A DNA stretch of 64,000 nucleotides from Burkholderia sp. Bp8963 (GTDB taxonomy: Bacteria; Pseudomonadota; Gammaproteobacteria; Burkholderiales; Burkholderiaceae). Location of the stretch: positions 186,001 through 250,000 of the forward strand of contig NZ_QTQP01000004.1 of NCBI RefSeq assembly GCF_003854275.1, in the 5' to 3' direction. This document shows positions 1 to 8,248 of this stretch, one piece after another (position 1 is the stretch's first letter; each line of letters starts with the position of its first letter). Below the pieces are notes generated by a model that was given only the letters and a program-made list of their open reading frames with translations, was not told the DNA's origin and made no database searches. Both the position numbers and the translations under genes were made by a program.

Positions 1-1
1 C

Positions 2-1249
2 GTCGTGCTGATCGACGCGGCCGGCCGCCCGGTGCGGCCGGCGCTGCTCTGGCCCGATACGCGCGCGGCCCGCTACGCCGACGCGCGCGACTGGCCCGAT
101 GCGGCGAACCCGGTCGCGCCGGGGATGGCGGGACCGCTGCTGCGCTGGGTCGCCGCGCACGAACCGGCGTCGCTGGATGCGGCGGACCGGGCCGTGCAGC
201 CGAAGGACTGGCTGCGGATCGTGCTCGGCGGCGACGTCGCCGCCGATCCGAGCGATGCGTGCGCGACCGCACTCGCGACGCCGGACGGCGCATGGGATAC
301 CGCGCAACTCGACGCATTTCGCCTGCCGCATGCGCTGTTCGCACCGGTGCGCGCATCGACCGCGCATTGCGGTGTGCTGCGCGCCGCCGCGGCCGCCGCG
401 CTCGGCCTGCCGGCCGGCGTGCCGCTCGCGACCGGCGCCGCCGATACCGCGTGCGCGGCGCTCGGCAGCGGCCTCGTCGCCGACGGCGATGCACTTCTGA
501 CGACGGGCAGCGGCGGGCAGATCGTCGTGCTCGCGGACAGGCTGCCGGCCGCGCGGCGCGGGCTGCATCGCTACCGCGCGGCGGCGGGCGGCGGCTACTA
601 CACGATGGCGGCGATGCAGAACGTCGGGCTCGCGCTCGAGGCGGTGCGCGGCTGGCTCGGCTACGCGAACTGGCCGGCCGCGTACGACGACGCGTTCGCG
701 CAGCCGGCGTCCGAACGGCTGTCCTTCCTGCCGTACCTGACCGGCGAGCGCTCGCCGTGGATGAATCCGGATGCGCGCGGCGGCTGGCTCGGCCTCGGGC
801 TCGGCGACACGCGCGGCGCGATGATGCGCGCGGCGTTCGAAGGCGTCGCGTTCGCGTTGCGCGCGGGGCTCGATGCCATTCGTGCCGAGGGTGCCGAGGG
901 TGCCGAGGTTGCGGAAGGTGCGGAAGGTGCGGAAGGTGCGGAGGGCCGTGCGATCGCGTCGCTGCGGGTTGCCGGCGGCGGCTCGGTCGATCCGCGCTGG
1001 CGCCAGTTGCTCGCGGACGCGCTCGGCACGTCGCTCGACGCGCTCGACTGCCCGAACGCGGCGACCCGCGGCGCGGCGCTGCTGGCGGGTGTCGCGCTCG
1101 GACACTGGCGGGAATACGAACTGCGCACGCTCGCGCCCACCGCGTCGCCGGTCGCGGCGCCATCGGGCGATCGTGCGCTCGCGGTGCGCTACGCGCGTTT
1201 CGCCGATCTGTACGCGCGCACGGATGCGTGGTTCGCGACGGGCGTTTAA
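2..1249 (+). CDS. FGGY-family carbohydrate kinase (xylulokinase-like), 5' end missing
   Basis: ATP-dependent sugar kinase of the FGGY/xylulokinase family. The reading frame is open to the left edge, so the N-terminal ATP-binding motif lies outside the window. Visible family marks are the substrate-side segment LLWPDTRA, the LTTGSGGQ phosphate-binding stretch, the FLPYLTGERSPWMNPDARG segment and the VAGGG motif near the C terminus. The substrate cannot be set from sequence alone; xylulose or a related ketopentose is the best guess. Between helix and strand before VAGGG the protein carries an AEG-repeat loop encoded by a 9-bp tandem repeat. A second, complete xylulokinase lies about 15 kb away on the opposite strand. 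Confidence 0.85.
   Translation, partial: VVLIDAAGRPVRPALLWPDTRAARYADARDWPDAANPVAPGMAGPLLRWVAAHEPASLDAADRAVQPKDWLRIVLGGDVAADPSDACATALATPDGAWDTAQLDAFRLPHALFAPVRASTAHCGVLRAAAAAALGLPAGVPLATGAADTACAALGSGLVADGDALLTTGSGGQIVVLADRLPAARRGLHRYRAAAGGGYYTMAAMQNVGLALEAVRGWLGYANWPAAYDDAFAQPASERLSFLPYLTGERSPWMNPDARGGWLGLGLGDTRGAMMRAAFEGVAFALRAGLDAIRAEGAEGAEVAEGAEGAEGAEGRAIASLRVAGGGSVDPRWRQLLADALGTSLDALDCPNAATRGAALLAGVALGHWREYELRTLAPTASPVAAPSGDRALAVRYARFADLYARTDAWFATGV
882..944 (+). repeat. In-frame 9-bp tandem repeat inside the FGGY kinase gene
   Basis: Seven consecutive 9-bp units of the form GTGCCGAGG or GTGCGGAAG run from 882 to 944. They encode a repeated Ala-Glu-Gly loop. Because the unit is a multiple of three, copy-number change would alter loop length without frameshifting. 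Confidence 0.9.
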
Positions 1250-1383
1250 ACTCGGGCACTTGTTGTATTGCCGTATTGCCTGAGCGGCATTGCGTCACCG
1301 ATGACGCATGCAGGCAACCCGCCGGCTGTTTCCCGCACGCGTCGCGCGCGGCGATCGGCCATCATGGCGAGCACGAATTCATG

Positions 1384-1419
1384 TCGCCGTGCCGCGCGCG
1401 ACGCCGCGCGGCACGGCGA
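1384..1419. other. Strong GC-rich hairpin in the kinase-fghA gap
   Basis: A perfect 15-bp inverted repeat (1384-1398 and 1405-1419) with a 6-nt loop lies 135 bp after the kinase stop and 80 bp before fghA. There is no T-run after it on the plus strand, so it is not a textbook intrinsic terminator. It may terminate the upstream transcript, stabilise its 3' end or affect the fghA leader. A smaller 7-bp palindrome (TGCGTCA, 4-nt loop) sits at 1291-1308. Confidence 0.6.
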
Positions 1420-1498
1420 AGCCAGCTTTGCGTGGGACCGGGGCAAGTGCTGAAGCACCCACTCCGGTTGACATCTGATCGACAGACAGGGGACAACG

Positions 1499-2347
1499 AT
1501 GCTTGAACTGATTTCATCGCACGCGTGCCACGGCGGCGAGCAGCGCTTCTACAGGCACGACTCGACGACGATCGGCCTGCCGATGAAGTTCTCGGTGTAC
1601 CTGCCGCCGCAGGCCGCGCACGCTCGCGTGCCGGCGCTGTTCTACCTCGCGGGGCTGACCTGCACCGAGGAGACGTTCGCGATCAAGGCCGGCGCGCAGC
1701 AGTACGCGGCGCAGCACGGCCTCGCGCTCGTCGCGCCCGACACGAGCCCGCGCGGCGCGGGCGTGCCGGGCGAGACCGACGCATGGGATTTCGGCGTCGG
1801 CGCGGGCTTCTACGTCGACGCGACCGAAGCGCCGTGGTCGACCCACTACAGGATGTACTCGTACATCGCCGACGAGCTGCGCGACACGGTGACGGCCGCG
1901 TTGCCGATCGACGGCGCGCGGCTCGGCATCTTCGGTCACTCGATGGGCGGGCACGGTGCGCTCGTGCTCGCACTGCGCAACCCGGACGTGTACCGCTCGG
2001 TGTCGGCGTTCGCGCCGATCGCCGCGCCGACGCGCTGCCCGTGGGGCGAGAAGGCGCTGTCGGGCTATCTGGGCGCCGATCGCGAAACGTGGAAGCGCTA
2101 CGACGCGAGCGAGCTCGTCGCGCGCGCGGACGCACGGAAGTTCGCGGACGGGATCCTGGTCGATCAGGGGCTCGCGGATCAGTTCCTCGCAAACCAGCTG
2201 AACCCCGACGTGTTCGAGGCGGCGTGCCGCACGGCAGGCCAGCCGCTGACGCTGCGGCGGCACGCAGGCTACGACCACGGGTACTACTTCATCTCGACGT
2301 TTATCGCCGATCACGTTGCGCATCATGCGCGGGTGCTGGCCGGCTGA
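1499..2347 (+). CDS. fghA: S-formylglutathione hydrolase
   Basis: Cytoplasmic serine esterase of the esterase D family that hydrolyses S-formylglutathione to formate and glutathione, the second step of glutathione-dependent formaldehyde detoxification. The 282-residue length matches the family. The nucleophile motif GHSMGG places Ser at 148. The DQGLADQFL segment supplies the Asp (about 227) and YDHGYYF the His (260). The ATG at 1499 follows a purine-rich AGGGGA ribosome site. The usual partner, S-(hydroxymethyl)glutathione dehydrogenase, is not in the window, so the gene is probably transcribed alone or regulated with distant partners. Confidence 0.93.
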   Translation: MLELISSHACHGGEQRFYRHDSTTIGLPMKFSVYLPPQAAHARVPALFYLAGLTCTEETFAIKAGAQQYAAQHGLALVAPDTSPRGAGVPGETDAWDFGVGAGFYVDATEAPWSTHYRMYSYIADELRDTVTAALPIDGARLGIFGHSMGGHGALVLALRNPDVYRSVSAFAPIAAPTRCPWGEKALSGYLGADRETWKRYDASELVARADARKFADGILVDQGLADQFLANQLNPDVFEAACRTAGQPLTLRRHAGYDHGYYFISTFIADHVAHHARVLAG

Positions 2348-2366
2348 CGGGGCGCCGCGCGCCGCG

Positions 2367-2408
2367 GCGTGCATCAGTTGCGTGCAGCCGCCGCGTGCAT
2401 CAGTTGCG
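2367..2408. repeat. 16-bp direct repeat at the 3' end of the zinc operon
   Basis: The sequence GCGTGCATCAGTTGCG occurs at 2367-2382 and again at 2393-2408. The second copy includes the stop codon and last codons of znuB on the minus strand. The first is an exact copy just beyond it, as if the gene end had been duplicated. Confidence 0.8.
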
Positions 2409-3182
2409 CCGCAACAGGCTCGTGCCGTACACGAGCGCCGACAGCGCGGTGATCCAGAAGCTCGTCGGCCAGTCGGTGTAATACGCGAGCACGATGCCGG
2501 CCCACGCCTCGAACAGCGCGAACAGCGCGGCGAGCACGACGCCCGTCGACAGCCGCGTCGACACGTTCTGCGCGGCGGCGGCCGGGCCGACCAGCAGCGT
2601 GAACACGAGCAGCACGCCGACGATCTGCGTCGCAGCGGCGACCGCGAGCGCGCACACCGCGAGGAACAGCACCGACACCGCGCGCAGCGACACGCCCTTG
2701 GCCTCGGCCAGCTCGGGCTGCAGCGACGCGAACAGCAGCGGCCGCGCCATCAGCGCGAGCGCAGCGAGGCTTACCGCGCCGATCCCGGCCAGCACCGCGA
2801 GCGTGTCGTGACTGACCGCGAGCACGTTGCCGAACAGCAGCGCCGTCACCTGCGTCGCGAACGACGTGTAGAAATGCAGGAACAGCAGGCCGAAGCCGAG
2901 CGCGCCTGACAGGATCACGCCGATTGCGACGTCGCGGCCCGCGAGCCGCTCGCCGAGTGCACCCATGCCGACCCCGGCCGCGAGCGTGAAGCCGACCATC
3001 CCCCAGATCGGCGAGATGCCGAGCAGCACGGCGCCCGTCGCGCCGGTGAAGCCGACGTGCGACAGCGCGTGGCCCGCGAAGGTCTGCCCGCGCAGCACCA
3101 GGAAATAGCCGACGATGCCGGCGAGCACCGCGACGATTCCCGACGCCGCGAAGGCGTTGATCATGAAGTCGTATTCAAACAT
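2400..3182 (-). CDS. znuB: Zinc ABC transporter, membrane permease
   Basis: Inner-membrane permease of the ABC-3 (ZnuB/TroC) family, which moves metal delivered by ZnuA using the ZnuC ATPase. The 260-residue product is almost wholly hydrophobic, with about seven or eight membrane segments. It carries the family segments FVLRGQTFAGHALSHVGF-like near residue 30 and SLRAVSVLFL later. The start chosen is the ATG at 3182 (MFEYDFM), which overlaps the end of znuC by 8 bases; longer starts would run back through the znuC histidine tail. It is the last gene of zur-znuA-znuC-znuB. Confidence 0.93.
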   Translation of the reverse strand: MFEYDFMINAFAASGIVAVLAGIVGYFLVLRGQTFAGHALSHVGFTGATGAVLLGISPIWGMVGFTLAAGVGMGALGERLAGRDVAIGVILSGALGFGLLFLHFYTSFATQVTALLFGNVLAVSHDTLAVLAGIGAVSLAALALMARPLLFASLQPELAEAKGVSLRAVSVLFLAVCALAVAAATQIVGVLLVFTLLVGPAAAAQNVSTRLSTGVVLAALFALFEAWAGIVLAYYTDWPTSFWITALSALVYGTSLLRRN

Positions 3183-4074
3183 CGTGTGATTGCCCGCTCG
3201 CGTGAGGGTGCGCGTGTCCGTGGTGATGATGGCCGTGGCCGCCGTGCGCGTGTGCGTGAGCGTCATCGTCGCCTTCGTGCTCGTGATCGTGCTTCTCGAC
3301 TTCGACGTCGCCGGACATCACGAAGATCTTGCCGTTCACGCGCATCACGTCGATCGGCGAGCCGTACAGCCGCGACAGCACGGGCTTCGTGATCACCTCG
3401 TCGACGGTGCCGAGCGCCGCGACGCCGTTGCCGAGGTACAGCACGCGGTCGAGCGCGTTGAGGAGCGGGTTCAGTTCGTGCGCGGAGAACAGCACCGTGA
3501 TGCCGAGCTCGCGCTGCACGCGGCGCACGAGCTCGACGACGCCGCGCTGGTGGTTCGGGTCGAGGCTGATCAGCGGCTCGTCGAGCAGCAGCAGCTTCGG
3601 GCTGCCGAGCAGGCACTGCGCGAGCAGCAGGCGCTGCCGCTCGCCGCCCGACAGCTCGGACAGCGGCCGGCGCGCGAGCGCGCGGCCGTCGACGAGGTCG
3701 AGCACGCGGTCGACGTCGCGCCGCGTCGTGGCGCTCGCGTGCGGCAGGCCCCAGCGATGCCCGTCGGCCGCCATCGCGACGAGGTCGTAGCCGCGCATCC
3801 GGCGGTTCGCGAGGCCGCTGCGGATCTGCGGCATGTAGCCGATCGACGGGTTGCCGCGCGCGACCAGCGCGTCGCCGACGCGCAGCGCGCCGCCGGCGAC
3901 CGGCACGAGGCCGAGCACCGCGCGCATCAGCGTCGTCTTGCCGGCGCCGTTCGGCCCGAGCACGCCGACGAATTCGCCGGGCTCGATCGAGAAGCTGACG
4001 TCGCGCAGGATCGTGCGTCCGCCCAGTTCGAGCGTGACGCGATCGAGTTCGAGTGCGTGTGGATTGCGGGTCAT
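3175..4074 (-). CDS. znuC: Zinc ABC transporter ATPase with His-rich C-terminal tail
   Basis: ATP-binding subunit of the zinc importer. It shows Walker A GPNGAGKTT (about residue 37), signature LSGGERQR, Walker B LLLLDEP and the H-loop SAHEL. The 299-residue protein is longer than typical ZnuC (about 250) because of its end. The last 39 residues contain 15 histidines alternating with Ala, Gly, Asp and Glu, which would bind zinc in the cytoplasm. The start ATG at 4074 overlaps the znuA stop as ATGA, so translation is probably coupled. The tail-coding DNA overlaps the start of znuB. Confidence 0.95.
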   Translation of the reverse strand: MTRNPHALELDRVTLELGGRTILRDVSFSIEPGEFVGVLGPNGAGKTTLMRAVLGLVPVAGGALRVGDALVARGNPSIGYMPQIRSGLANRRMRGYDLVAMAADGHRWGLPHASATTRRDVDRVLDLVDGRALARRPLSELSGGERQRLLLAQCLLGSPKLLLLDEPLISLDPNHQRGVVELVRRVQRELGITVLFSAHELNPLLNALDRVLYLGNGVAALGTVDEVITKPVLSRLYGSPIDVMRVNGKIFVMSGDVEVEKHDHEHEGDDDAHAHAHGGHGHHHHGHAHPHASGQSHDV

Positions 4075-5048
4075 GGCTTGCGGGTGGAAAGGGCCTTGCC
4101 GAGCGCGTCGAGCTGGCCGGCCATCCATTGCTGGAAGGTCTTGCCGGCCGGCTGCGTCTCGGTGACGCTGACGGTCGGCACGCCGCCGCTGCGCGCGATC
4201 TTCAGCATCCGCTTCGTCATCGGCTCCTCGGCCTGGCTGTTGTAGATCAGCACGCGCACCTGCCTGTTGCGCAGGTCGTTCTCGAACGCGGCAACATCCT
4301 GCGCGCTCGCCTCGGTGTTGTTCATCGTCGCGAGCTGGAAGCGCTGGTTGCGCATGTCGAGGCCGATCGCGTCGGCCATGTAGCCGAACACGGGCTCGGT
4401 GGCGGTCACGGGCACGCCCTTGTACTGCGCGCGCAGCGCGGCGACCTTGTCGTCGACGGGTTTCAGCGACGCGACGAACTTCTGCAGGTTCGCGTCGTAG
4501 TCGGTCTTGTTCGCCGGGTCCGCGTGGCCGAGCTCGGCGGCGATCGCGCGCGCGGCGGCAGGCATCGTCGCCGGGTCGTACCACAGGTGCGGATTGTCGC
4601 CGGCCTTCTTGCCGAGGAGGTCCGCGACGACGATCGTCGCGCGCTTCGCCTGCTTCGACGCCGCGAGCAGCTTGCCCATCCACGGATCGTAGTCGGCGCC
4701 GTTGTAGATCACGAGCTGCGCCTGCTGCAGCGCGCGCGCGGTTTTCGGGCTTGCCTCGAACAGGTGCGGATCCTGGTCGGGATTGCTGAGGATGCTCGTC
4801 ACCGCGACATGGCGGCCTCCGATCTGCGTGACGACGTCGCCATAGAAGTTCTCGGCCGCGACCACGTTGATGGCGGCCGCCTGCGCGAGCGCGGGCACCG
4901 CGAGCGACAGCGCGGCGAGGCCGGCAGCGAGCCAGCGGACGGGGCGCGAGAGGGAATGCGAAAAGGAGCGCAAAGCCGGGCACGAAACCGGGTTCGAAAA
5001 GGGGGCCTGCGTGGCGGATAGCGGGGCACGCGTCAGGGCAATGGACAT
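4071..5048 (-). CDS. znuA: Metal (zinc) ABC transporter periplasmic binding protein
   Basis: Periplasmic cluster A-I metal-binding lipocalin-like SBP (ZnuA/TroA fold) of 325 residues. A long N-region is followed by a hydrophobic stretch (about 38-53) and an Ala-x-Ala cleavage site near 57. Candidate ligands by alignment in mind are His95 (DPHLFE), His154 (NPHLWYDP), Glu218 (TEPVFGY) and Glu297 (VTETQP). It lacks the His/Asp-rich loop common in ZnuA, and Glu replaces the third His, a pattern closer to manganese-type binders. The operon context with a Zur-like regulator still favours zinc. GAGGAG lies 4 nt before the ATG. Confidence 0.88.
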   Translation of the reverse strand: MSIALTRAPLSATQAPFSNPVSCPALRSFSHSLSRPVRWLAAGLAALSLAVPALAQAAAINVVAAENFYGDVVTQIGGRHVAVTSILSNPDQDPHLFEASPKTARALQQAQLVIYNGADYDPWMGKLLAASKQAKRATIVVADLLGKKAGDNPHLWYDPATMPAAARAIAAELGHADPANKTDYDANLQKFVASLKPVDDKVAALRAQYKGVPVTATEPVFGYMADAIGLDMRNQRFQLATMNNTEASAQDVAAFENDLRNRQVRVLIYNSQAEEPMTKRMLKIARSGGVPTVSVTETQPAGKTFQQWMAGQLDALGKALSTRKP

Positions 5049-5095
5049 GAAACTCCTCGTTCGGAAGGGGCGGCGCGTCGGCCGCGCGATGGGCG

Positions 5096-5557
5096 TCAGC
5101 GTTGCGCCGGCTTGGTCTTGCAGTGTCCGCACAGGCCGCTCAGCTCGACGACCTGGTGATGGACCTCGAAGCCATGCGCGGGCGCGCTCGCGGACAACTG
5201 CTTCGCGAGGTCGCCGCCCGGAATTTCGACGGTCTCGCCGCAGGATTCGCAGATCAGGAACTGGCCTTCGTGCGGCACGCCGATCTCGCAGCACGCGAAG
5301 AACGCGTTCTTCGATTCGATCCGGTGGATGAAGCCGTGCTCGACGAGGAAATCCAGCGCGCGATACACGGTCGTGGGCGGCACCCGGCCGCGCTGCGGCT
5401 CGAGTTCGGCGAGCAGGTCGTACGCGCCGATCGGGCGCTGCGCGGCGAGCACGCGTTCGTAGACCTGCCGGCGCAGCGGCGTCCACGCGAGCCCGTGCTC
5501 GGCGGCGAACGCGTCGGCGCGGGACAGGCGGGCGGCGATTGACGAGGTAGTGGCCAT
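5096..5557 (-). CDS. zur: Fur-family zinc uptake regulator Zur
   Basis: DNA-binding, zinc-sensing repressor of 153 residues. The N-terminal winged helix contains LTPLRRQVYE-like and TTVYRALDFLVEHG segments. The metal sites include HRIESKNAFFACC, CESC and CGHC (paired Cys-x-x-Cys structural zinc), a combination typical of Zur rather than Fur. It is the first gene of the minus-strand operon, 47 bp ahead of znuA, so it probably regulates itself and the transporter. The ATG at 5557 (MATTSS) is preferred; the frame extends upstream but without homology. Confidence 0.9.
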   Translation of the reverse strand: MATTSSIAARLSRADAFAAEHGLAWTPLRRQVYERVLAAQRPIGAYDLLAELEPQRGRVPPTTVYRALDFLVEHGFIHRIESKNAFFACCEIGVPHEGQFLICESCGETVEIPGGDLAKQLSASAPAHGFEVHHQVVELSGLCGHCKTKPAQR

Positions 5558-5840
5558 GGCGCGATGCAGGCGATGGAACGAAGATATCGCGATGATATAA
5601 CGTATCGTCGCGCCGCGCATGCGGCCATCCGTCCCGTTTCTTTCTATCCGCGCCAAAGCCGGTCCTGCTGCTCGTCCCACCGCCCGTCCCGCGGCCCGTT
5701 CCTCGCGCGTCCCCCGCGCGTCCCCCGCGCGTCCGACCGCGCCGCAACCTGTCCCGCTCGCCGTTGTCCCGCCTGCGTCTCCGGCTGTTCGTCCGGCGCC
5801 GTTCTGCCGCACTGCATCATCGAAACCGGCCCGATCCGCC
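5558..5840. other. Intergenic region between zur and the polyol operon
   Basis: Apart from the AT-rich island near zur, this gap is C-rich on the plus strand. It contains three tandem copies of an 11-bp unit CGCGCGTCCCC (5704-5734, last copy truncated). The open frames that cross it look like composition artefacts; no gene is supported. Confidence 0.6.
5582..5610 (-). promoter_or_regulatory. Candidate Zur operator upstream of zur
   Basis: An AT-rich island in otherwise GC-rich DNA reads GATACGTTATATCATCGCG on the minus strand. Its core GTTATATCAT (5592-5601) resembles betaproteobacterial Zur boxes built on GTTATATTATAAC, and it is flanked by imperfect CGAT/ATCG arms. It lies 25-50 bp upstream of the zur start, where autoregulation would act. 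Assignment is by resemblance only. Confidence 0.4.
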
Positions 5841-5915
5841 TTGACAGTCCCGGTTCCGTATCCGATCATTTGATCACAAACAGAGCAATTATTCGTGTCG
5901 CGAGCATTCGCTCAC
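5841..5915 (+). promoter_or_regulatory. Promoter and candidate SorC-type operator of the polyol operon
   Basis: A perfect -35 TTGACA (5841-5846) is followed after 17 bp by GATCAT (5864-5869). That -10 lies inside the palindrome GATCATTTGATC (5864-5875). Downstream are GAGCAATTATTCG (5883) and CATTCGCTCAC (5905-5915), flanked by GTGTCGC and GCGACAC arms. CGATCATTTG (5863-5872) and CATTCGCTCAC both recur in the promoter region of the dehydrogenase-xylulokinase operon at 19651-19693, suggesting one regulator for both units. Confidence 0.6.
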
Positions 5916-5958
5916 TTTGCGACACATCGCACAACGCAGAACGAACCGGAGACAGCCA

Positions 5959-6735
5959 GTGAGATTGCAGGACAAGGTCGCGATCCTGACGGGCGCCGCG
6001 AGCGGCATCGGCGAAGCGGTCGCGCAACGCTATCTGGACGAGGGCGCGCGCTGCGTGCTCGTCGACGTGAAACCGGCCGGCGGCTCGCTCGCGCGGCTCA
6101 TCGAAGCGAGCCCGGGCCGCGCCGTGGCCGTCACCGCGGACGTCACGCGCCGCGACGACATCGCACGCACCGTCGCGACCGCGGTCGAGCGGTTCGGCGG
6201 CATCGACATCCTGTTCAACAACGCGGCGCTGTTCGACATGCGCCCGCTGCTCGACGAATCGTGGGACGTGTTCGACCGCCTGTTCGCCGTCAACGTGAAG
6301 GGGCTGTTCTTCCTGATGCAGGCGGTCGCGCAGCGGATGGTCGAGCAGGGGCGCGGCGGCAAGATCATCAACATGTCGTCGCAGGCCGGCCGTCGTGGCG
6401 AGGCACTCGTTTCGCACTACTGCGCGACCAAGGCCGCGGTGATCAGCTACACGCAGTCGGCCGCGCTCGCGCTCGCGCCGCACCGGATCAACGTGAACGG
6501 CATCGCGCCGGGCGTCGTCGACACGCCGATGTGGGAGCAGGTCGATGCGCTGTTCGCGCGCTATGAAAACCGGCCGCTCGGCGAGAAGAAGCGGCTCGTG
6601 GGGGAAGCGGTGCCGCTCGGCCGCATGGGGCTGCCCGCCGACCTGACGGGCGCCGCGCTGTTCCTCGCGTCGGCCGATGCCGACTACATCACCGCCCAGA
6701 CGCTGAACGTCGACGGCGGCAACTGGATGAGCTGA
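5959..6735 (+). CDS. smoS: Sorbitol (L-iditol/galactitol) dehydrogenase, SDR family
   Basis: NAD-dependent short-chain dehydrogenase of 258 residues, similar to rhodobacterial SmoS/PolS, which oxidises D-sorbitol to fructose and galactitol to tagatose. Visible motifs are the cofactor-binding TGAASGIG, NNAALF, the catalytic Ser in MSSQAG with Tyr and Lys in HYCATKAA, and a C-terminal TLNVDGGNWMS. The GTG start at 5959 is chosen because GGAG lies 7 nt upstream and MRLQDKVA begins the conserved fold. It is the first gene of a plus-strand operon with its own sugar-alcohol ABC importer. Confidence 0.88.
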   Translation: MRLQDKVAILTGAASGIGEAVAQRYLDEGARCVLVDVKPAGGSLARLIEASPGRAVAVTADVTRRDDIARTVATAVERFGGIDILFNNAALFDMRPLLDESWDVFDRLFAVNVKGLFFLMQAVAQRMVEQGRGGKIINMSSQAGRRGEALVSHYCATKAAVISYTQSAALALAPHRINVNGIAPGVVDTPMWEQVDALFARYENRPLGEKKRLVGEAVPLGRMGLPADLTGAALFLASADADYITAQTLNVDGGNWMS

Positions 6736-6821
6736 CGCGGCGCAACTCGCGCGCGGCCGGTCGCGCCGGTTGCGCGCCGGTTCATCGACATCAACAATAC
6801 ACAAGACACTGGAGACATGCC

Positions 6822-8141
6822 ATGCAACGAAAGACGCTTGCCGCCCGCGTGTTCGCCGGCGCGGCGCTCGCCACCGCCGTCGGCGCCGCGCATGCGGGAA
6901 CGCTGACGATCGCGACGCTGAACAACCCCGACATGATCGAGCTGAAGAAGCTCGCGCCGGCGTTCGAGAAGGCCAATCCCGACGTCAAGCTGAACTGGGT
7001 GATCCTCGAGGAAAACGTGCTGCGCCAGCGCGCGACGACCGACATCACGACCGGCAGCGGCCAGTTCGACGTGGTGATGATCGGCACCTACGAGACGCCG
7101 CAATGGGGCAAGCGCGGCTGGCTCGCGCCCGTGGCCGGCCTGCCGGCCGACTACGACCTGAACGACGTCGTGAAGACGGCGCGCGACAGCCTGTCGTACA
7201 ACGGCCAGTTGTACGCGCTGCCGTTCTACGTCGAGAGCTCGATGACGTTCTACCGCAAGGACCTGTTCGCGGCGAAGGGCCTGAAGATGCCCGACCAGCC
7301 GACCTACGACCAGATCGCCGGGTTCGCGGACAAGCTGACCGACAAGTCGAAGGGCATCTACGGCATCTGCCTGCGCGGCAAGGCCGGCTGGGGCGAGAAC
7401 ATGGCGTACCTGTCGACGGTCGTGAACACGTTCGGCGGCCGCTGGTTCGATGACAAGTGGAACGCGCAGCTCACGTCGCCGGAGTGGAAGAAGGCCGTCA
7501 ATTTCTACGTGAACCTGCTGAAGAAGAACGGCCCGCCCGGCGCGAGCTCGAACGGCTTCAACGAGAACCTGACGCTGACCGCGTCCGGCAAGTGCGCGAT
7601 GTGGATCGACGCGACCGTCGCGGCGGGGATCCTCTACAACAAGCAGCAGTCGCAGGTTTCGGACCGGATCGGCTACGCGGCCGCGCCGGTCGAGGCGACG
7701 CCGAAGGGCTCGCACTGGCTGTGGGCGTGGGCGCTCGCGATTCCGAAGACGTCGAAGCAGCAGGACGCCGCGAAGAAGTTCATCGCGTGGGCGACGTCGA
7801 AGCAGTACGTCGAGCTCGTCGCGAAGGATGAAGGGTGGGCGTCGGTGCCGCCGGGCACGCGCACGTCGACCTATCAGCGCGCCGAGTACAAGGCCGCCGC
7901 GCCGTTCTCCGACTTCGTGCTGAAGGCGATCGAGTCGGCCGACCCGAACGATCCGGCCGCGCAGAAGGTGCCGTACACGGGCGTGCAGTATGTCGGGATT
8001 CCTGAGTTCCAGTCGTTCGGCACGGTCGTCGGCCAGTCGATCGCGGGCGCGGTCGCGGGCCAGATGACGGTCGACCAGGCGCTCGCGGCCGGGCAGGCCG
8101 CCGCCGACCGCGCGGTGCGGCAGGCCGGCTACCAGAAGTAA
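6822..8141 (+). CDS. smoE: Sugar-alcohol ABC transporter substrate-binding protein
   Basis: Periplasmic binding protein of the family 1 (maltose/sorbitol type) extracellular solute-binding group, 439 residues. An N-terminal signal peptide ends near AAHAG (about residue 26). The mature start GTLTIATLNNPDM and the segments GTYETPQWGKRGWL and ESSMTFYRKDLF match sorbitol/mannitol binding proteins (SmoE/MtlE). GGAG lies 7 nt before the ATG. It is followed by two permease genes, a HAD phosphatase and the ATPase. Likely ligands are sorbitol, mannitol or arabitol, inferred from neighbouring dehydrogenases. Confidence 0.88.
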   Translation: MQRKTLAARVFAGAALATAVGAAHAGTLTIATLNNPDMIELKKLAPAFEKANPDVKLNWVILEENVLRQRATTDITTGSGQFDVVMIGTYETPQWGKRGWLAPVAGLPADYDLNDVVKTARDSLSYNGQLYALPFYVESSMTFYRKDLFAAKGLKMPDQPTYDQIAGFADKLTDKSKGIYGICLRGKAGWGENMAYLSTVVNTFGGRWFDDKWNAQLTSPEWKKAVNFYVNLLKKNGPPGASSNGFNENLTLTASGKCAMWIDATVAAGILYNKQQSQVSDRIGYAAAPVEATPKGSHWLWAWALAIPKTSKQQDAAKKFIAWATSKQYVELVAKDEGWASVPPGTRTSTYQRAEYKAAAPFSDFVLKAIESADPNDPAAQKVPYTGVQYVGIPEFQSFGTVVGQSIAGAVAGQMTVDQALAAGQAAADRAVRQAGYQK

Positions 8142-8248
8142 CGCAGCGTGCGCCGTGCGTCGTGCGTTCGTCGACGCACGGCCGGCGCCCAGGCGGCAAG
8201 GCGGGCGAGCGCTGCGCGCCCGCGTTTCAATCGGAGGTGGTCCTGATC

